Shown: one piece after another, positions 39,127 to 47,666 of the stretch
How the letters are laid out: the number at the start of each line of letters is the position of its first letter
Numbering within the stretch: position 1 is the first letter of the stretch
Assembly (NCBI GenBank): GCA_030538085.1
Contig: JAUNUR010000008.1
Location: forward strand, 1-64,000
DNA length: 64,000 nucleotides
Origin: Pseudomonadota bacterium
GTDB taxonomy: Bacteria > Pseudomonadota > Gammaproteobacteria > Burkholderiales > Burkholderiaceae_C
Direction of reading: 5' to 3'
Translations under genes and position numbers: made by a program
The notes under the pieces: generated by a model
Told to the model about the DNA's origin: nothing
What the model saw: the letters and a program-made list of their open reading frames with translations, nothing else
Database searches by the model: none

Positions 39127-40104
39127 ATGCCGTGGTTTTTCGTATTCTTGCTGGCACTGGCCGCTGGCTGCGCCCAGACCACCGGCCAGCCCTCGGCGGC
39201 TGACGCAGCAACGGCGGCGCCCAAAGCCCAGGCCAGCGCCGTGCAGCCAGCCACCACGGCCCGCCCATCCAGCAGCGTGCCAGCTTATGGATCACCACTG
39301 CTGACGGCAGCCTTCAGCAACAACGTAGCGGTGCTGCGTGATCTCCTGTCCCGCGCGGGAGCATCGCAACCAGCCGACGCCCTGAACCGCTCGGCCCTGC
39401 ACGCGGCGGCCAGCGGCGGCGCGCTGGAAGCGGCACGGCTGCTGCTGGAACACGGCATGCCGGTCGACGCCAAGGACTCCTCGGGCGCCACGCCCTTGAT
39501 GTATGCCATCAACCAGAAGCGGCCCGCGCTGGCCGAGTTGCTGCTTCAAAAAGGCGCCGACCCCAATGCCATGACCAGCGACGGCCACCAGGTCACCCCG
39601 CTGACATTTGCCTTGAATCTGCGCGATTACGCCAGCATGCACAAGCTGCTGGCCGCTGGCGCGCGTCCCGAAGCGGCCGAAAAGCCGTCCTTCCTGGTGA
39701 CATTGACCGACTGGAAAACCGCCCTCGGCGTGGCCAGTCTGTACAAGCGGAAGCTGGATCTGTCCGAATCCGAGGAACTGGCGCTGCTGACCACGTTGTC
39801 ACGGCGTGCTGATTGGCCGCAACTGCTCAAGGCGCGCGGCACGCACCAGGAAACGTCGCTCATGGTCGCCGCCGAAGGCGCGCCCGCGTCGATCGTCAAG
39901 TTCCTGCTTGATCACGGCGCCGACACCGCCGCGCGCGACAGCCAGCAACTGATCGCCTCGGACTGGGCCTTGATGGCCAACCGCTCCGACGTGTATTGCC
40001 TGATCAAGAGCCGGCAAGACCCGCAAACCCAAAGTGGCCTGACCAGCGGTGGCCACCCACTGCCGGCCAAGGACTTCCCGCGCTGCCCCGGAAAACAGGG
40101 CTGA
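39127..40104 (+). CDS. Ankyrin-repeat lipoprotein
   Basis: 325 residues. Signal peptide MPWFFVFLLALAAGC with lipobox Cys15, an Ala/Thr/Ser-rich linker to about 50, then ankyrin repeats (NRSALHAAASGGALEAARLL, KDSSGATPLMYAINQKRPAL and a later TSLMVAAEGAPASIVKFLLD). Likely a periplasmic or outer-membrane-anchored protein-binding scaffold; partner unknown. The start is decided by the ribosome site: GAAGGAG ends at 39120, directly against an ATG at 39121, so the ATG at 39127 is better placed. Confidence 0.85.
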   Translation: MPWFFVFLLALAAGCAQTTGQPSAADAATAAPKAQASAVQPATTARPSSSVPAYGSPLLTAAFSNNVAVLRDLLSRAGASQPADALNRSALHAAASGGALEAARLLLEHGMPVDAKDSSGATPLMYAINQKRPALAELLLQKGADPNAMTSDGHQVTPLTFALNLRDYASMHKLLAAGARPEAAEKPSFLVTLTDWKTALGVASLYKRKLDLSESEELALLTTLSRRADWPQLLKARGTHQETSLMVAAEGAPASIVKFLLDHGADTAARDSQQLIASDWALMANRSDVYCLIKSRQDPQTQSGLTSGGHPLPAKDFPRCPGKQG

Positions 40105-40169
40105 TGTTTCGCTCGGCCACCGGGGCGCCTGCCTTGGGTGGCTATTGATTGGCGACTATTGATTGGCGG

Positions 40170-40493
40170 CTATTTGGCTGGCGCCTCGGGCAGCACACAG
40201 GCCTCGATGACCTGCAGCTCGTTGTCCTTGGCGAAGTCCATCACGAAATCCCAGGCCATGGGCTCGTGCACCCGCAGCGCACGGCTCACCACCACGCACT
40301 TGGCGCCTTCCAGCGTGGTCGGCACGCACCAGGGCGAATAGGCGATGTGCGCCCCCTGCCGCGCCGCGCCACCGGGGCGGAACTGGGCCATCACGCCGGC
40401 CAGGCGCTCGGCCCAGTCGCTGGGGCGAAAAACACGCCCGTCGCGCGTGATGCCGCGGATAAAGACCTGATCGCTGAAAGATGTGGACGCCAT
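40170..40493 (-). CDS. DUF3579 family protein
   Basis: 107 residues; MASTSFSDQVFIRGITRDGR, VFRPSDWAERLAGVMAQF and YSPWCVPTTLEGAKCVVVSR are hallmarks of this small betaproteobacterial family of unknown function. The frame is open to 40613, but the family begins at the ATG at 40493. It is divergently placed to argD, a conserved arrangement, with the palindrome at 40557 between them. Confidence 0.9.
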   Translation of the reverse strand: MASTSFSDQVFIRGITRDGRVFRPSDWAERLAGVMAQFRPGGAARQGAHIAYSPWCVPTTLEGAKCVVVSRALRVHEPMAWDFVMDFAKDNELQVIEACVLPEAPAK

Positions 40494-40556
40494 GTGGTGA
40501 TCGCGCAAGCGGCAACCATACACGCTTGTGGCGTGCTGCGCTGCCGCAAAATTATA

Positions 40557-40568
40557 TCTTATATAAGA
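40557..40568. promoter_or_regulatory. Perfect palindrome TCTTATATAAGA between DUF3579 and argD
   Basis: Sits 64 bases before the DUF3579 start and 138 before argD. It is the symmetrical form of the two sites before aceA, so the same regulator may act at both places. Confidence 0.5.
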
Positions 40569-40705
40569 CTTGAGCCCAACAACGGGCGCATTGCCGTGAT
40601 GCGAAATCGGCAATGAATCCGCCAGGCCAAACCCCTAGAATGCCATGCCAACGGGCCGCGTGGGCCCGATTCTTTTTTTCTTTTCCTGACACAAGGAGCC
40701 CTGCC

Positions 40706-41902
40706 GTGACCGCACCCATCGAAGCCGCCTCGCCGCACACGATGAACACCTACGCCCGCCTGCCCATCGCCCTGGAGCGCGGCCAGGGCTGCCGCGTGTG
40801 GGACGTCAACGGCAAGAGCTACCTGGACGGCCTGGGCGGCATCGCCGTGAACACGCTGGGCCACAACCACCCCAAGCTCGTGCCGGCGCTGCAGGAGCAG
40901 GTGGCCAAGATCATCCACAGCTGCAACTACTACCACGTGCCGGGCGCCGAGGTGCTGGCCAAGAAGCTGACCGAGCTGGCCGGCATGACCAACGTGTTCT
41001 TCTGCTGCACCGGGCTGGAAGCCAACGAAGCGGCGCTGAAGCTGGCGCGCAAGTTCGGCCACGACAAGGGCATCGACAAGCCGCAGATCGTGGTTTACGA
41101 GAAAGCCTTCCACGGCCGCAGCATCGCCACGCTCAGCGCCACCGGCAACCCGAAGGTGCAAAAAGGCTTCGAGCCGCTGGTCGAAGGCTTCATCCGCGTG
41201 CCGCTCAACGACATCGCGGCGCTCAAGAAAGCCACCGAGGGCAACCCCAACGTGGTGGCCGTGTTCTTCGAAACCATCCAGGGCGAAGGCGGCGTGAACC
41301 CGATGCGCGCGGACTACCTGAAACAGGTGCGCGAGCTGTGCGACCAGAAGGACTGGCTGCTGATGATCGACGAAGTGCAGTGCGGCATGGGCCGCACCGG
41401 CAAGTGGTTCGCGCACCAGTGGGCCGGCATAGTGCCCGACGTGATGCCGCTGGCCAAGGGCCTGGGCTCGGGCGTGCCCATCGGCGCGGTGGTGGCCGGC
41501 CCCAAGGCGGCCCACATCTTCCAGCCCGGCAACCACGGCACCACCTTCGGCGGCAACCCGCTGGCCATGCGCGCGGGCGTCGAAACGATCCGCATCATGG
41601 AAGAAGACGGCCTGCTGGACAACGCAGCCCAGGTGGGCGCGCACCTGAAAGGCGCGCTGGAGAAGGCGCTGGCCGGCAACCCCGGCGTGAAGGAGATTCG
41701 CGGCCAGGGCCTGATGCTGGGCATCGACCTCGCCAAACCCTGCGGCGCACTGACCCAGCGCGCCGCCGACGCGGGCCTCTTGATCAGCGTGACCGCCGAC
41801 AGCGTGATCCGTCTGGTGCCACCGCTGATCCTGACCGAGGCCGAAGCCGACGAGATGGTGGGCATCCTGGTGCCATTGATCGAGGCGTTTTTGAAAGAGT
41901 GA
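40706..41902 (+). CDS. argD: Acetylornithine aminotransferase
   Basis: 398 residues, PLP enzyme of arginine synthesis (may also serve in lysine synthesis). Markers: VWDVNGKSYLDGLGGIAVNT, NVFFCCTGLEANEAALKLAR, FHGRSIATLSATGNPK, the Asp in LLMIDEVQCGMGRTG and the PLP Lys in PLAKGLGSGVPIG. Starts at GTG 40706 behind AAGGAG; the frame is open further upstream. Followed by argF seven bases later, so the pair is an operon. Confidence 0.93.
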   Translation: MTAPIEAASPHTMNTYARLPIALERGQGCRVWDVNGKSYLDGLGGIAVNTLGHNHPKLVPALQEQVAKIIHSCNYYHVPGAEVLAKKLTELAGMTNVFFCCTGLEANEAALKLARKFGHDKGIDKPQIVVYEKAFHGRSIATLSATGNPKVQKGFEPLVEGFIRVPLNDIAALKKATEGNPNVVAVFFETIQGEGGVNPMRADYLKQVRELCDQKDWLLMIDEVQCGMGRTGKWFAHQWAGIVPDVMPLAKGLGSGVPIGAVVAGPKAAHIFQPGNHGTTFGGNPLAMRAGVETIRIMEEDGLLDNAAQVGAHLKGALEKALAGNPGVKEIRGQGLMLGIDLAKPCGALTQRAADAGLLISVTADSVIRLVPPLILTEAEADEMVGILVPLIEAFLKE

Positions 41903-41909
41903 ACCGCCC

Positions 41910-42842
41910 ATGAGCACACCGATCAAGCATTACCTGCAGTTCGCCGACTTCACGGCGGATGAATACGCCTACCTGTTCGAGCGCGCGGCCCTCATCAAAC
42001 GCAAGTTCAAGGCTTACGAAAAGCACCACACGCTCGGCGACCGCACGCTGGCGATGGTGTTCGAAAAGGCCAGCACGCGCACCCGCGTCAGCTTCGAGGC
42101 CGGTATGTACCAACTGGGCGGCAGCGTGGTCAACCTGACCAGCGGTGATAGCCAGTTGGGCCGCAGCGAACCAATCGAGGACACGGCGCGGGTGATCAGC
42201 CGCATGGTCGACATTGTGATGATCCGCACCTTCGAGCAGGCGCGCATCGACCAGTTCGCCGCCTACTCGCGCGTGCCGGTCATCAACGGGCTGACCAACG
42301 AATACCACCCGTGCCAGATCATGGCCGACATCTTCACGTACATCGAGCACCGTGGCCCGATCCAGGGCAAGACCGTGGCCTGGATCGGCGACGGCAACAA
42401 CATGGCCAACACCTGGGCGCAGGCCGCCGCCCTGCTCGGCTTCACCCTGCGCGTGTCCACGCCGCGCGGCTACGAGGTCGACACGCAACTGGCCGCGCTG
42501 GACGGCACGCCGCAAACCAAGGGCTGGCAGAGTTTTGCCGATCCGCTGAAGGCCTGCGAGGGCGCCGACCTGGTCACCACCGACGTGTGGACCAGCATGG
42601 GCTACGAGGCCGAAAACGAAGCCCGCAAGCGCGCCTTCGCCGACTGGTGCGTCGACGCCGAGATGATGGCCGCCGCCAGGCCCGATGCGCTGTTCATGCA
42701 CTGCCTGCCCGCGCACCGTGGCGAGGAAGTGACGGCCGAGGTCATCGACGGCCCGCAATCGGTGGTGTGGGACGAGGCAGAAAATCGAATGCACGTGCAA
42801 AAGGCACTCATGGAGTACCTTTTGCTCGGCCGACTCGCTTGA
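41910..42842 (+). CDS. argF: Ornithine carbamoyltransferase
   Basis: 310 residues; makes citrulline from ornithine and carbamoyl phosphate. Carbamoyl phosphate site FEKASTRTRVSF, HPCQ in TNEYHPCQIMAD, the ornithine-binding TTDVWTSMG and MHCLPAHRGEE with the catalytic Cys. The last 21 codons begin a duplication: the same 40 bases recur 158 bases downstream, and the codons after them differ (CTTTTGCTCGG here, CTGCTGCTGGG there), so the end of the present gene may be a replaced copy. Confidence 0.96.
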   Translation: MSTPIKHYLQFADFTADEYAYLFERAALIKRKFKAYEKHHTLGDRTLAMVFEKASTRTRVSFEAGMYQLGGSVVNLTSGDSQLGRSEPIEDTARVISRMVDIVMIRTFEQARIDQFAAYSRVPVINGLTNEYHPCQIMADIFTYIEHRGPIQGKTVAWIGDGNNMANTWAQAAALLGFTLRVSTPRGYEVDTQLAALDGTPQTKGWQSFADPLKACEGADLVTTDVWTSMGYEAENEARKRAFADWCVDAEMMAAARPDALFMHCLPAHRGEEVTAEVIDGPQSVVWDEAENRMHVQKALMEYLLLGRLA

Positions 42843-42938
42843 GCGAGGCGGCAGCGCGTCAGCGCTGGCAGACGATTTCGGCGCAGGCTCATGTGCGCAT
42901 GGCGCACGTGAAACCGCCGCAGGCGGTGGGCAGAAGCC

Positions 42939-43001
42939 AAAATCGAATGCACGTGCAAAAGGCACTCATGGAGTACCTGCTGCTGGGCCGGCTTGCTTGA
43001 A
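42939..43001 (+). repeat. Duplicate of the argF 3' end
   Basis: 42939-42978 is identical over 40 bases to 42781-42820 inside argF and then continues CTGCTGGGCCGGCTTGCTTG to a stop, giving the same protein end NRMHVQKALMEYLLLGRLA with different codons. The 96 bases between the copies have no open frame of note. Confidence 0.88.
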
Positions 43002-43012
43002 TGACCGCGGCC

Positions 43013-43176
43013 AGTGTGCTGTCCCGCAAATAATTTGCATATGAAATCGCGCCTTCGCTCGCATGGCGGCGTTGCAAATCCTCGCGATACCACCCGGTAT
43101 CGCTGCGTTTTGCGCCTTGCCCTGCAAGCGAATGCATCGATTTCATTTCATGCAACTATTTGCGGGACAGCACACT
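43013..43176. mobile_element. 164-bp MITE with perfect 20-bp terminal inverted repeats (family D)
   Basis: AGTGTGCTGTCCCGCAAATA at 43013-43032 and its exact complement at 43157-43176; similarity continues inward (TTGCAT..GAAATCG). Inside is a hairpin GCGATACC/GGTATCGC. No coding capacity, so it would depend on a transposase in trans. No clear target duplication is seen. Confidence 0.85.
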
Positions 43177-43182
43177 AGCACC

Positions 43183-43260
43183 GCATGACAAATGACCAAT
43201 GACAAATGCGTCATTGGTCATGGAGGCGCAGCGAAGTCATGAAGTCATGTCGTCATCGCA
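43183..43260. repeat. ATGAC-rich repeat (family C, copy 3)
   Basis: CATGACAAATGACCAATGAC, then GTCATTGGTCATGGAGGCGC and AGCGAAGTCATGAAGTCATG. A shorter and more divergent copy than the others, lacking the central palindrome. Confidence 0.6.
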
Positions 43261-43365
43261 TTTGTGCGAGCGGCTATTTTTTATAAGTGAATGTGTGTAA
43301 CTTGATTGTCAAGACACCACCATTCGAGTAACGTTGTTTTTTATTCAACCAAAGGAGAAGCAGCC

Positions 43366-45006
43366 ATGCAACGCTACGACAGCGACGTGGTCATCATCGG
43401 CGGCGGCCTGGCTGGCATCGTCTGCGCACTGCAGTTGCTGGACAGCAACAAGCGCGTACTGCTGCTGGACCGCGATGCCCCCGATCATTTCGGCGGGCTT
43501 GCCAAGGAGAGTTTTGGCGGCCTGCTGGTGGTGGACTCCCCACTGCAGCGCAGGCAAAGACTGCGAGATTCGCCCGAACTCGCGCTGAACGACTGGCTGG
43601 CCTTCGGCGGTTTCGAGCCGTCCAGCACGCAGCCGGGCCACCCGTATTACTGGCCGCGTCAATGGGCCGAGCATTACGTCAACGATTCGCTCGAACACAT
43701 CTACCACTGGCTGACCGCGCGCGGTGTCGGCTTTCTGCCGCTGCCGCTGTGGGTCGAGCGCGGCATGGGGTCGGCGGCGACCGGGGCCGCGCGGGGCAAC
43801 TCGGTGCCGCGCTGGCACGTGGTCTGGGGCACGGGGCACGGGCTGGTCGATGCCTTGCTGGCCCGCTTGCAGGCCCACGCGCGGCGCGACCGCCTGACCG
43901 TGCGTTTCGGCCACCGGGTTGACGGCCTGCTGCACACCGCTGGCGCCGTCACCGGCTGCCACGGCGCGACCGAGGGCTCCGACACCCAGGCGTTCGAAGC
44001 GCATGCGCCACAAGTAGTGATCGCCACGGGCGGCATCAACGGTGGCGACCTGGGGCTGGTGCGCCAGCACTGGCATGCCGACTGGGGCACCTCGCCAGCC
44101 AGCCTGTTGAATGGTTCGCACAAGTTCGCCGACGGCACCCTGCACCGCGCCGCCGAAGGCCTGGGCGCACAGTTGACGCATCTGCAAAACCAGTGGAACT
44201 ACGCCGCCGGCATTGCCCACTGGCGGCCCCGCAAACCCCGCCACGGCCTGTCACTGGTGCCGCCAAGGTCGGCGCTGTGGCTGAACGCCCACGGCGAGCG
44301 CATCATGCCGCCGCTGGTCAGCGGCTTCGACACGCGCGACCTGGTCACGCAGGTGTGCGCTCAGCCCCATGGCTATTCATGGCAGTTGATGAACCGCAAG
44401 ATCGCGCTGAAAGAGCTGGCGATCTCGGGCGCCGAATTCAACCCCGCCGTCCGCGACAAGCGCAAGCTGGGCTTCCTGCTCGACATCCTGCTCGGCAGCC
44501 GCGGGCTGCTGGACGAGGTGCTCGCGCACAGCACCGACGTTGTCGTCGCGCGCGATCTGAACGAGCTGGCCGAGCGCATGAACGCCTTGCAAGGCACGCC
44601 CGACGTGCGCGCCGACACCCTGCGCGACGTGGTGGCGCATTACGACGCCGAAGTCGCCAAGGGCGCCGCCAGCCAGGACCCGCAGCGCCAGCGCATCGCC
44701 CAGTTGCGGCAATGGAAAGGCGACCGCCTGCGCATCTGCAAGGCCGCGCGCATTCTCGACGATGGCTCGATGCCGCTGATCGCCATCCGCGAACACATCA
44801 TCAGCCGCAAGAGCCTGGGCGGCATCCAGACCAACCTGGACAGCCAGGCGCTTGATGCCACCGGCCAGCCCATCGCCGGCCTGTACGCCATTGGCGAGGC
44901 CGCCGGCTTCGGCGGTGGCGGCATGAACGGCTTGCGCGGCCTGGAGGGCACTTTCCTCGGCGGCTGCATCTACTCGGCACAGCGCGCTGCGCGCTCGCTG
45001 TCCTGA
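43366..45006 (+). CDS. FAD-binding dehydrogenase (KstD/fumarate reductase-like)
   Basis: 546 residues. N-terminal dinucleotide fold SDVVIIGGGLAGIVCALQLL then VLLLDRDAP, a second FAD element VVIATGGINGGDLGLV, and C-terminal GLYAIGEAAGFGGGGMNGLR, the pattern of fumarate reductase flavoproteins and 3-ketosteroid dehydrogenases. No signal peptide or heme motif. AAAGGAG ribosome site before the ATG at 43366. The next gene (ThDP enzyme) starts 18 bases later, so the two probably act together; the pathway is not known. Confidence 0.85.
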   Translation: MQRYDSDVVIIGGGLAGIVCALQLLDSNKRVLLLDRDAPDHFGGLAKESFGGLLVVDSPLQRRQRLRDSPELALNDWLAFGGFEPSSTQPGHPYYWPRQWAEHYVNDSLEHIYHWLTARGVGFLPLPLWVERGMGSAATGAARGNSVPRWHVVWGTGHGLVDALLARLQAHARRDRLTVRFGHRVDGLLHTAGAVTGCHGATEGSDTQAFEAHAPQVVIATGGINGGDLGLVRQHWHADWGTSPASLLNGSHKFADGTLHRAAEGLGAQLTHLQNQWNYAAGIAHWRPRKPRHGLSLVPPRSALWLNAHGERIMPPLVSGFDTRDLVTQVCAQPHGYSWQLMNRKIALKELAISGAEFNPAVRDKRKLGFLLDILLGSRGLLDEVLAHSTDVVVARDLNELAERMNALQGTPDVRADTLRDVVAHYDAEVAKGAASQDPQRQRIAQLRQWKGDRLRICKAARILDDGSMPLIAIREHIISRKSLGGIQTNLDSQALDATGQPIAGLYAIGEAAGFGGGGMNGLRGLEGTFLGGCIYSAQRAARSLS

Positions 45007-45023
45007 CCTCTTATGGAGTCACC

Positions 45024-46799
45024 ATGAAACAAACCGCCGCCCAACTGGCCGTGCACGCGCTGGAGCAGCTTGGCATCACCCACACCTTCGGCATTCCCGG
45101 CGTGCACAACACCGAGCTGTACGACGAGGTGGCCAACTCCAGCCAGATCACGCCGTTGCTGGTCACGCACGAGGGCGGCGGCGCCTTCATGGCCGACGCC
45201 TTCAGCCGCATCCAATGGGGTGGCGCGGGTGCCGAAGGCGCGACGCGCGCCATTGGCACGCTGCTGATCGTGCCCGCCGCTGGCCTGACACACGCGGCCA
45301 GCGGCATCGGCGAGGCGTATCTGGGCGGCGTGCCCATGCTCATCATCACCGGCGGCATCCGCACCGATACGCCACAACGCTACAAACTGCACGAGGTCGA
45401 CCAACTGGAGGTGGCCAAGGGCTTCACCAAGGCGGCCTTTCGCGTCGCGAGCCATGACGAAGTGGTGCCCACCATCTTCGAGGCCTACCGCATCGCGACC
45501 AGCGGCTTCCCAGGCCCGGTGCTGGTGGAGATTCCGGTGAACCTGCAACTGTTCTCGGTGCCGGTGAGCGCGCCTCCCGCATGGCAGGCACCCGCCCCCG
45601 CCACGGCACCCGACGCGGCGGCCATCACCCAGGCCGCCGAGTTGCTGGCGCAGGCCAGGCAGGCTGGCATCTTCGCCGGCTGGGGAGCGCGCCACGCGCA
45701 GGCCGAGCTCATTGAGCTGGCCGAACTGCTCAACGCGCCGGTCACCACCACGCTGCAAGGGCTGGCGGTGTTTCCCGCCGACCATCCGCTGCACGCAGGC
45801 TTCGGCTTCAGCCGTTCGGCGGTGCCGGCGGCGCGCAATGCCTTCAAGCGTTGCGACGCACTGCTGGCCGTGGGCACGCGCTTTTCAGAAATCCCCACCG
45901 GCAGCTTCGGCGCCGAGGTACCCGCCAACCTGGTGCACGTGGACATCGACGCCAGCGTGTTCAACGCCAACTACCCGGCGCGCGTGGCCATCGAGGGTGA
46001 TGCGCAGGCCGTGCTGTCGACCTTGCTTTCCGAGTTGAAGCGCCTGACACCCACCGCGCCCACGCCGCAAACGCAGAACGCGCTCCAGCAGCAGATCGCG
46101 CGCGACAAGGCCGCCTATCTGAGCGAATGGCTGGCGCACGACAGCGGCGGCCGCGTCAACCCGGCCCACTTCTTCGCCGCCCTGCGCGAGCAGATGCCCG
46201 CGCAGAGCATCACGGTGCTGGACGACGGCAACCACACCTTTCTGACCGCCGAGCTGTACCCGCAGCCACATGGCAGCCAGCTCATCACGCCGACCGACTT
46301 CAACGCCATGGGCTATGCCGTGCCCGCCGGCATCGGCGCCAAGCTGGCCGCGCCCGACAAGGAGGTGGCGGTGATCGTGGGCGACGGCTGCTTCGCCATG
46401 ACCTGCATGGAGATCATGACCGCCTCGGCCAACCAACTGGGCGTGGTGTTCTACGTGTTCAAGGACGGCCAGCTCTCGCAAATCGCGCAGGCACAGCAGC
46501 GGCCCTACCAGCGCCTGACCTGCACCGAGCTGGGCCACTCCATCGACCTGGCCGGCGTGGCGCAGGCCACCGGCGCGGCCTACGTCGCCCTGCCCGACAA
46601 CGCCAGCGCCCCGGCGGCCATCGCCCAGGCGATAGAGCTGGCCGCACAGGGCCGGCCAGTGGTGGTGGACGTGGCTATCGACTACAGCAAAACCACCGCC
46701 TTCACGACCGGCACCACGCAAACCAATTTCGGCGGCTTTCCGCTGGGCCAGAAACTGCGCTTCATCAAGCGCATGGTGGGGCGGCGCTTTTTTTCCTGA
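45024..46799 (+). CDS. Thiamine diphosphate-dependent enzyme (acetolactate synthase-like)
   Basis: 591 residues in three domains: Pyr domain with catalytic Glu50 in LLVTHEGGGAFMADAF, a central domain with NAD/FAD-like fold (AGIFAGWGARHAQAELIELA), and the PP domain with the ThDP/Mg motif VGDGCFAMTCMEIMTASANQ. It resembles acetolactate synthase and benzoylformate decarboxylase-type enzymes but does not sit with ilv genes and has no small subunit beside it. It shares an operon with the FAD dehydrogenase, suggesting a catabolic decarboxylation or carboligation. Substrate unknown. Confidence 0.88.
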   Translation: MKQTAAQLAVHALEQLGITHTFGIPGVHNTELYDEVANSSQITPLLVTHEGGGAFMADAFSRIQWGGAGAEGATRAIGTLLIVPAAGLTHAASGIGEAYLGGVPMLIITGGIRTDTPQRYKLHEVDQLEVAKGFTKAAFRVASHDEVVPTIFEAYRIATSGFPGPVLVEIPVNLQLFSVPVSAPPAWQAPAPATAPDAAAITQAAELLAQARQAGIFAGWGARHAQAELIELAELLNAPVTTTLQGLAVFPADHPLHAGFGFSRSAVPAARNAFKRCDALLAVGTRFSEIPTGSFGAEVPANLVHVDIDASVFNANYPARVAIEGDAQAVLSTLLSELKRLTPTAPTPQTQNALQQQIARDKAAYLSEWLAHDSGGRVNPAHFFAALREQMPAQSITVLDDGNHTFLTAELYPQPHGSQLITPTDFNAMGYAVPAGIGAKLAAPDKEVAVIVGDGCFAMTCMEIMTASANQLGVVFYVFKDGQLSQIAQAQQRPYQRLTCTELGHSIDLAGVAQATGAAYVALPDNASAPAAIAQAIELAAQGRPVVVDVAIDYSKTTAFTTGTTQTNFGGFPLGQKLRFIKRMVGRRFFS

Positions 46800-46963
46800 C
46801 TCAGCCTAGAAACGGCAGTTGGATGCGCCCGAGCGTGCCGCGCTGGGCGTGCTAGGCAAGACGCGAGGACGCGGCAGGTTTGTGCTATTGGCAAGGAATG
46901 AAACGCCACAGGGCGCCCGAGACCGGCGACAAGCGCGGCGCGAGGAGTTTGAGGACAGCCTCT
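46800..46963. repeat. Family F repeat, copy 2
   Basis: Begins near CTAGAAACGGCAGTTGGATG and ends GAGTTTGAGGACAGCCTCT. The last 50 bases match 716-755 in the complementary sense. The end coincides with the stop codon of the yggT gene. Confidence 0.6.
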
Positions 46964-47532
46964 CAGGCGCCAAGCATTGGCAGGCCGGCCCCGAACAGCT
47001 GGTTCTGCAACGAACCCAGCACGATGCCCACCACCTGCAGGCCGACGATCAGCAGCAGCGGCGACAAGTCCACCCCGCCCACCGGCCGGATCAGCCTGCG
47101 AACGGGCGCCAGCAGTGGCGCGCTCAGGCGGTCGAACATGTCGGACACCGGCGTGCGGTTGCCCGTCCACGACAGCACGGCAGCGATGATGATCACCGCC
47201 GTGGCCACCGACACCGCCAGCTTCGCCACGCCCAGCAGCGCCAGCAACGGCAGCAGCACCCAGCGGGCCACGCCCATCAAACCCATCAACGCCGCCAGTT
47301 GCAGCGACTTTAACAGCCAGGCCGCCAGCAGGCTGGCCAGGTCGAATGGGGTGGTGGACGGCACCAGACGTTGCAGCGGCAGCACCAGCCAGTCCGACAG
47401 CGCCTGTACGAAACGCCCCACCGGATGGCCCATGGGCATGCGACGCCAGCGCATGTAAAGCCGCAACAAACACGCGCCGCCCACCAGGGTCACGGCCACA
47501 TCCATGAGGAAGGTCAGAACTTGAAACAGCAT
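46963..47532 (-). CDS. YggT family membrane protein
   Basis: 189 residues, two YggT units each with paired hydrophobic helices (MLFQVLTFLMDVAVTLVGGA and the LSWTGNRTPVSDMFDRLSAP/LLAPVRRLIRPVGGVDLSPL unit, which is the family signature). YggT proteins are linked to membrane protein insertion, osmotic or division-related roles, without a settled function. The start is ATG at 47532; the frame is open to 47565. The stop codon overlaps the end of a repeat. Confidence 0.88.
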   Translation of the reverse strand: MLFQVLTFLMDVAVTLVGGACLLRLYMRWRRMPMGHPVGRFVQALSDWLVLPLQRLVPSTTPFDLASLLAAWLLKSLQLAALMGLMGVARWVLLPLLALLGVAKLAVSVATAVIIIAAVLSWTGNRTPVSDMFDRLSAPLLAPVRRLIRPVGGVDLSPLLLIVGLQVVGIVLGSLQNQLFGAGLPMLGA

Positions 47533-47666
47533 CCGGGTCAGACAGGAATTGTTCACGCCCGTCACGGGCTGGACAAATCCAAAGTGTTCATGCGTGCGAT
47601 GATAGCGGTCACTGCTTCCGACGTTCGCCGCGACTGCCCCGGGCGTGCTGTTTGATTGCCCGTAAC

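Larger units (their letters stand above)
42843..43365. other. Repeat-filled gap between argF and the FAD dehydrogenase
   Basis: Contains, in order, a second copy of the argF 3' end, the MITE at 43013-43176 and a family C repeat. The last 100 bases (AT-rich, TTTTTTATAAGTGAATGTG) should hold the promoter of the following operon. No gene seen. Confidence 0.7.

Noticed and set aside
42311..43000. Open frame of 229 codons overlapping the argF end
   Set aside because: Out of frame with argF over most of its length; only the last 20 codons make sense because they are the duplicated argF end.
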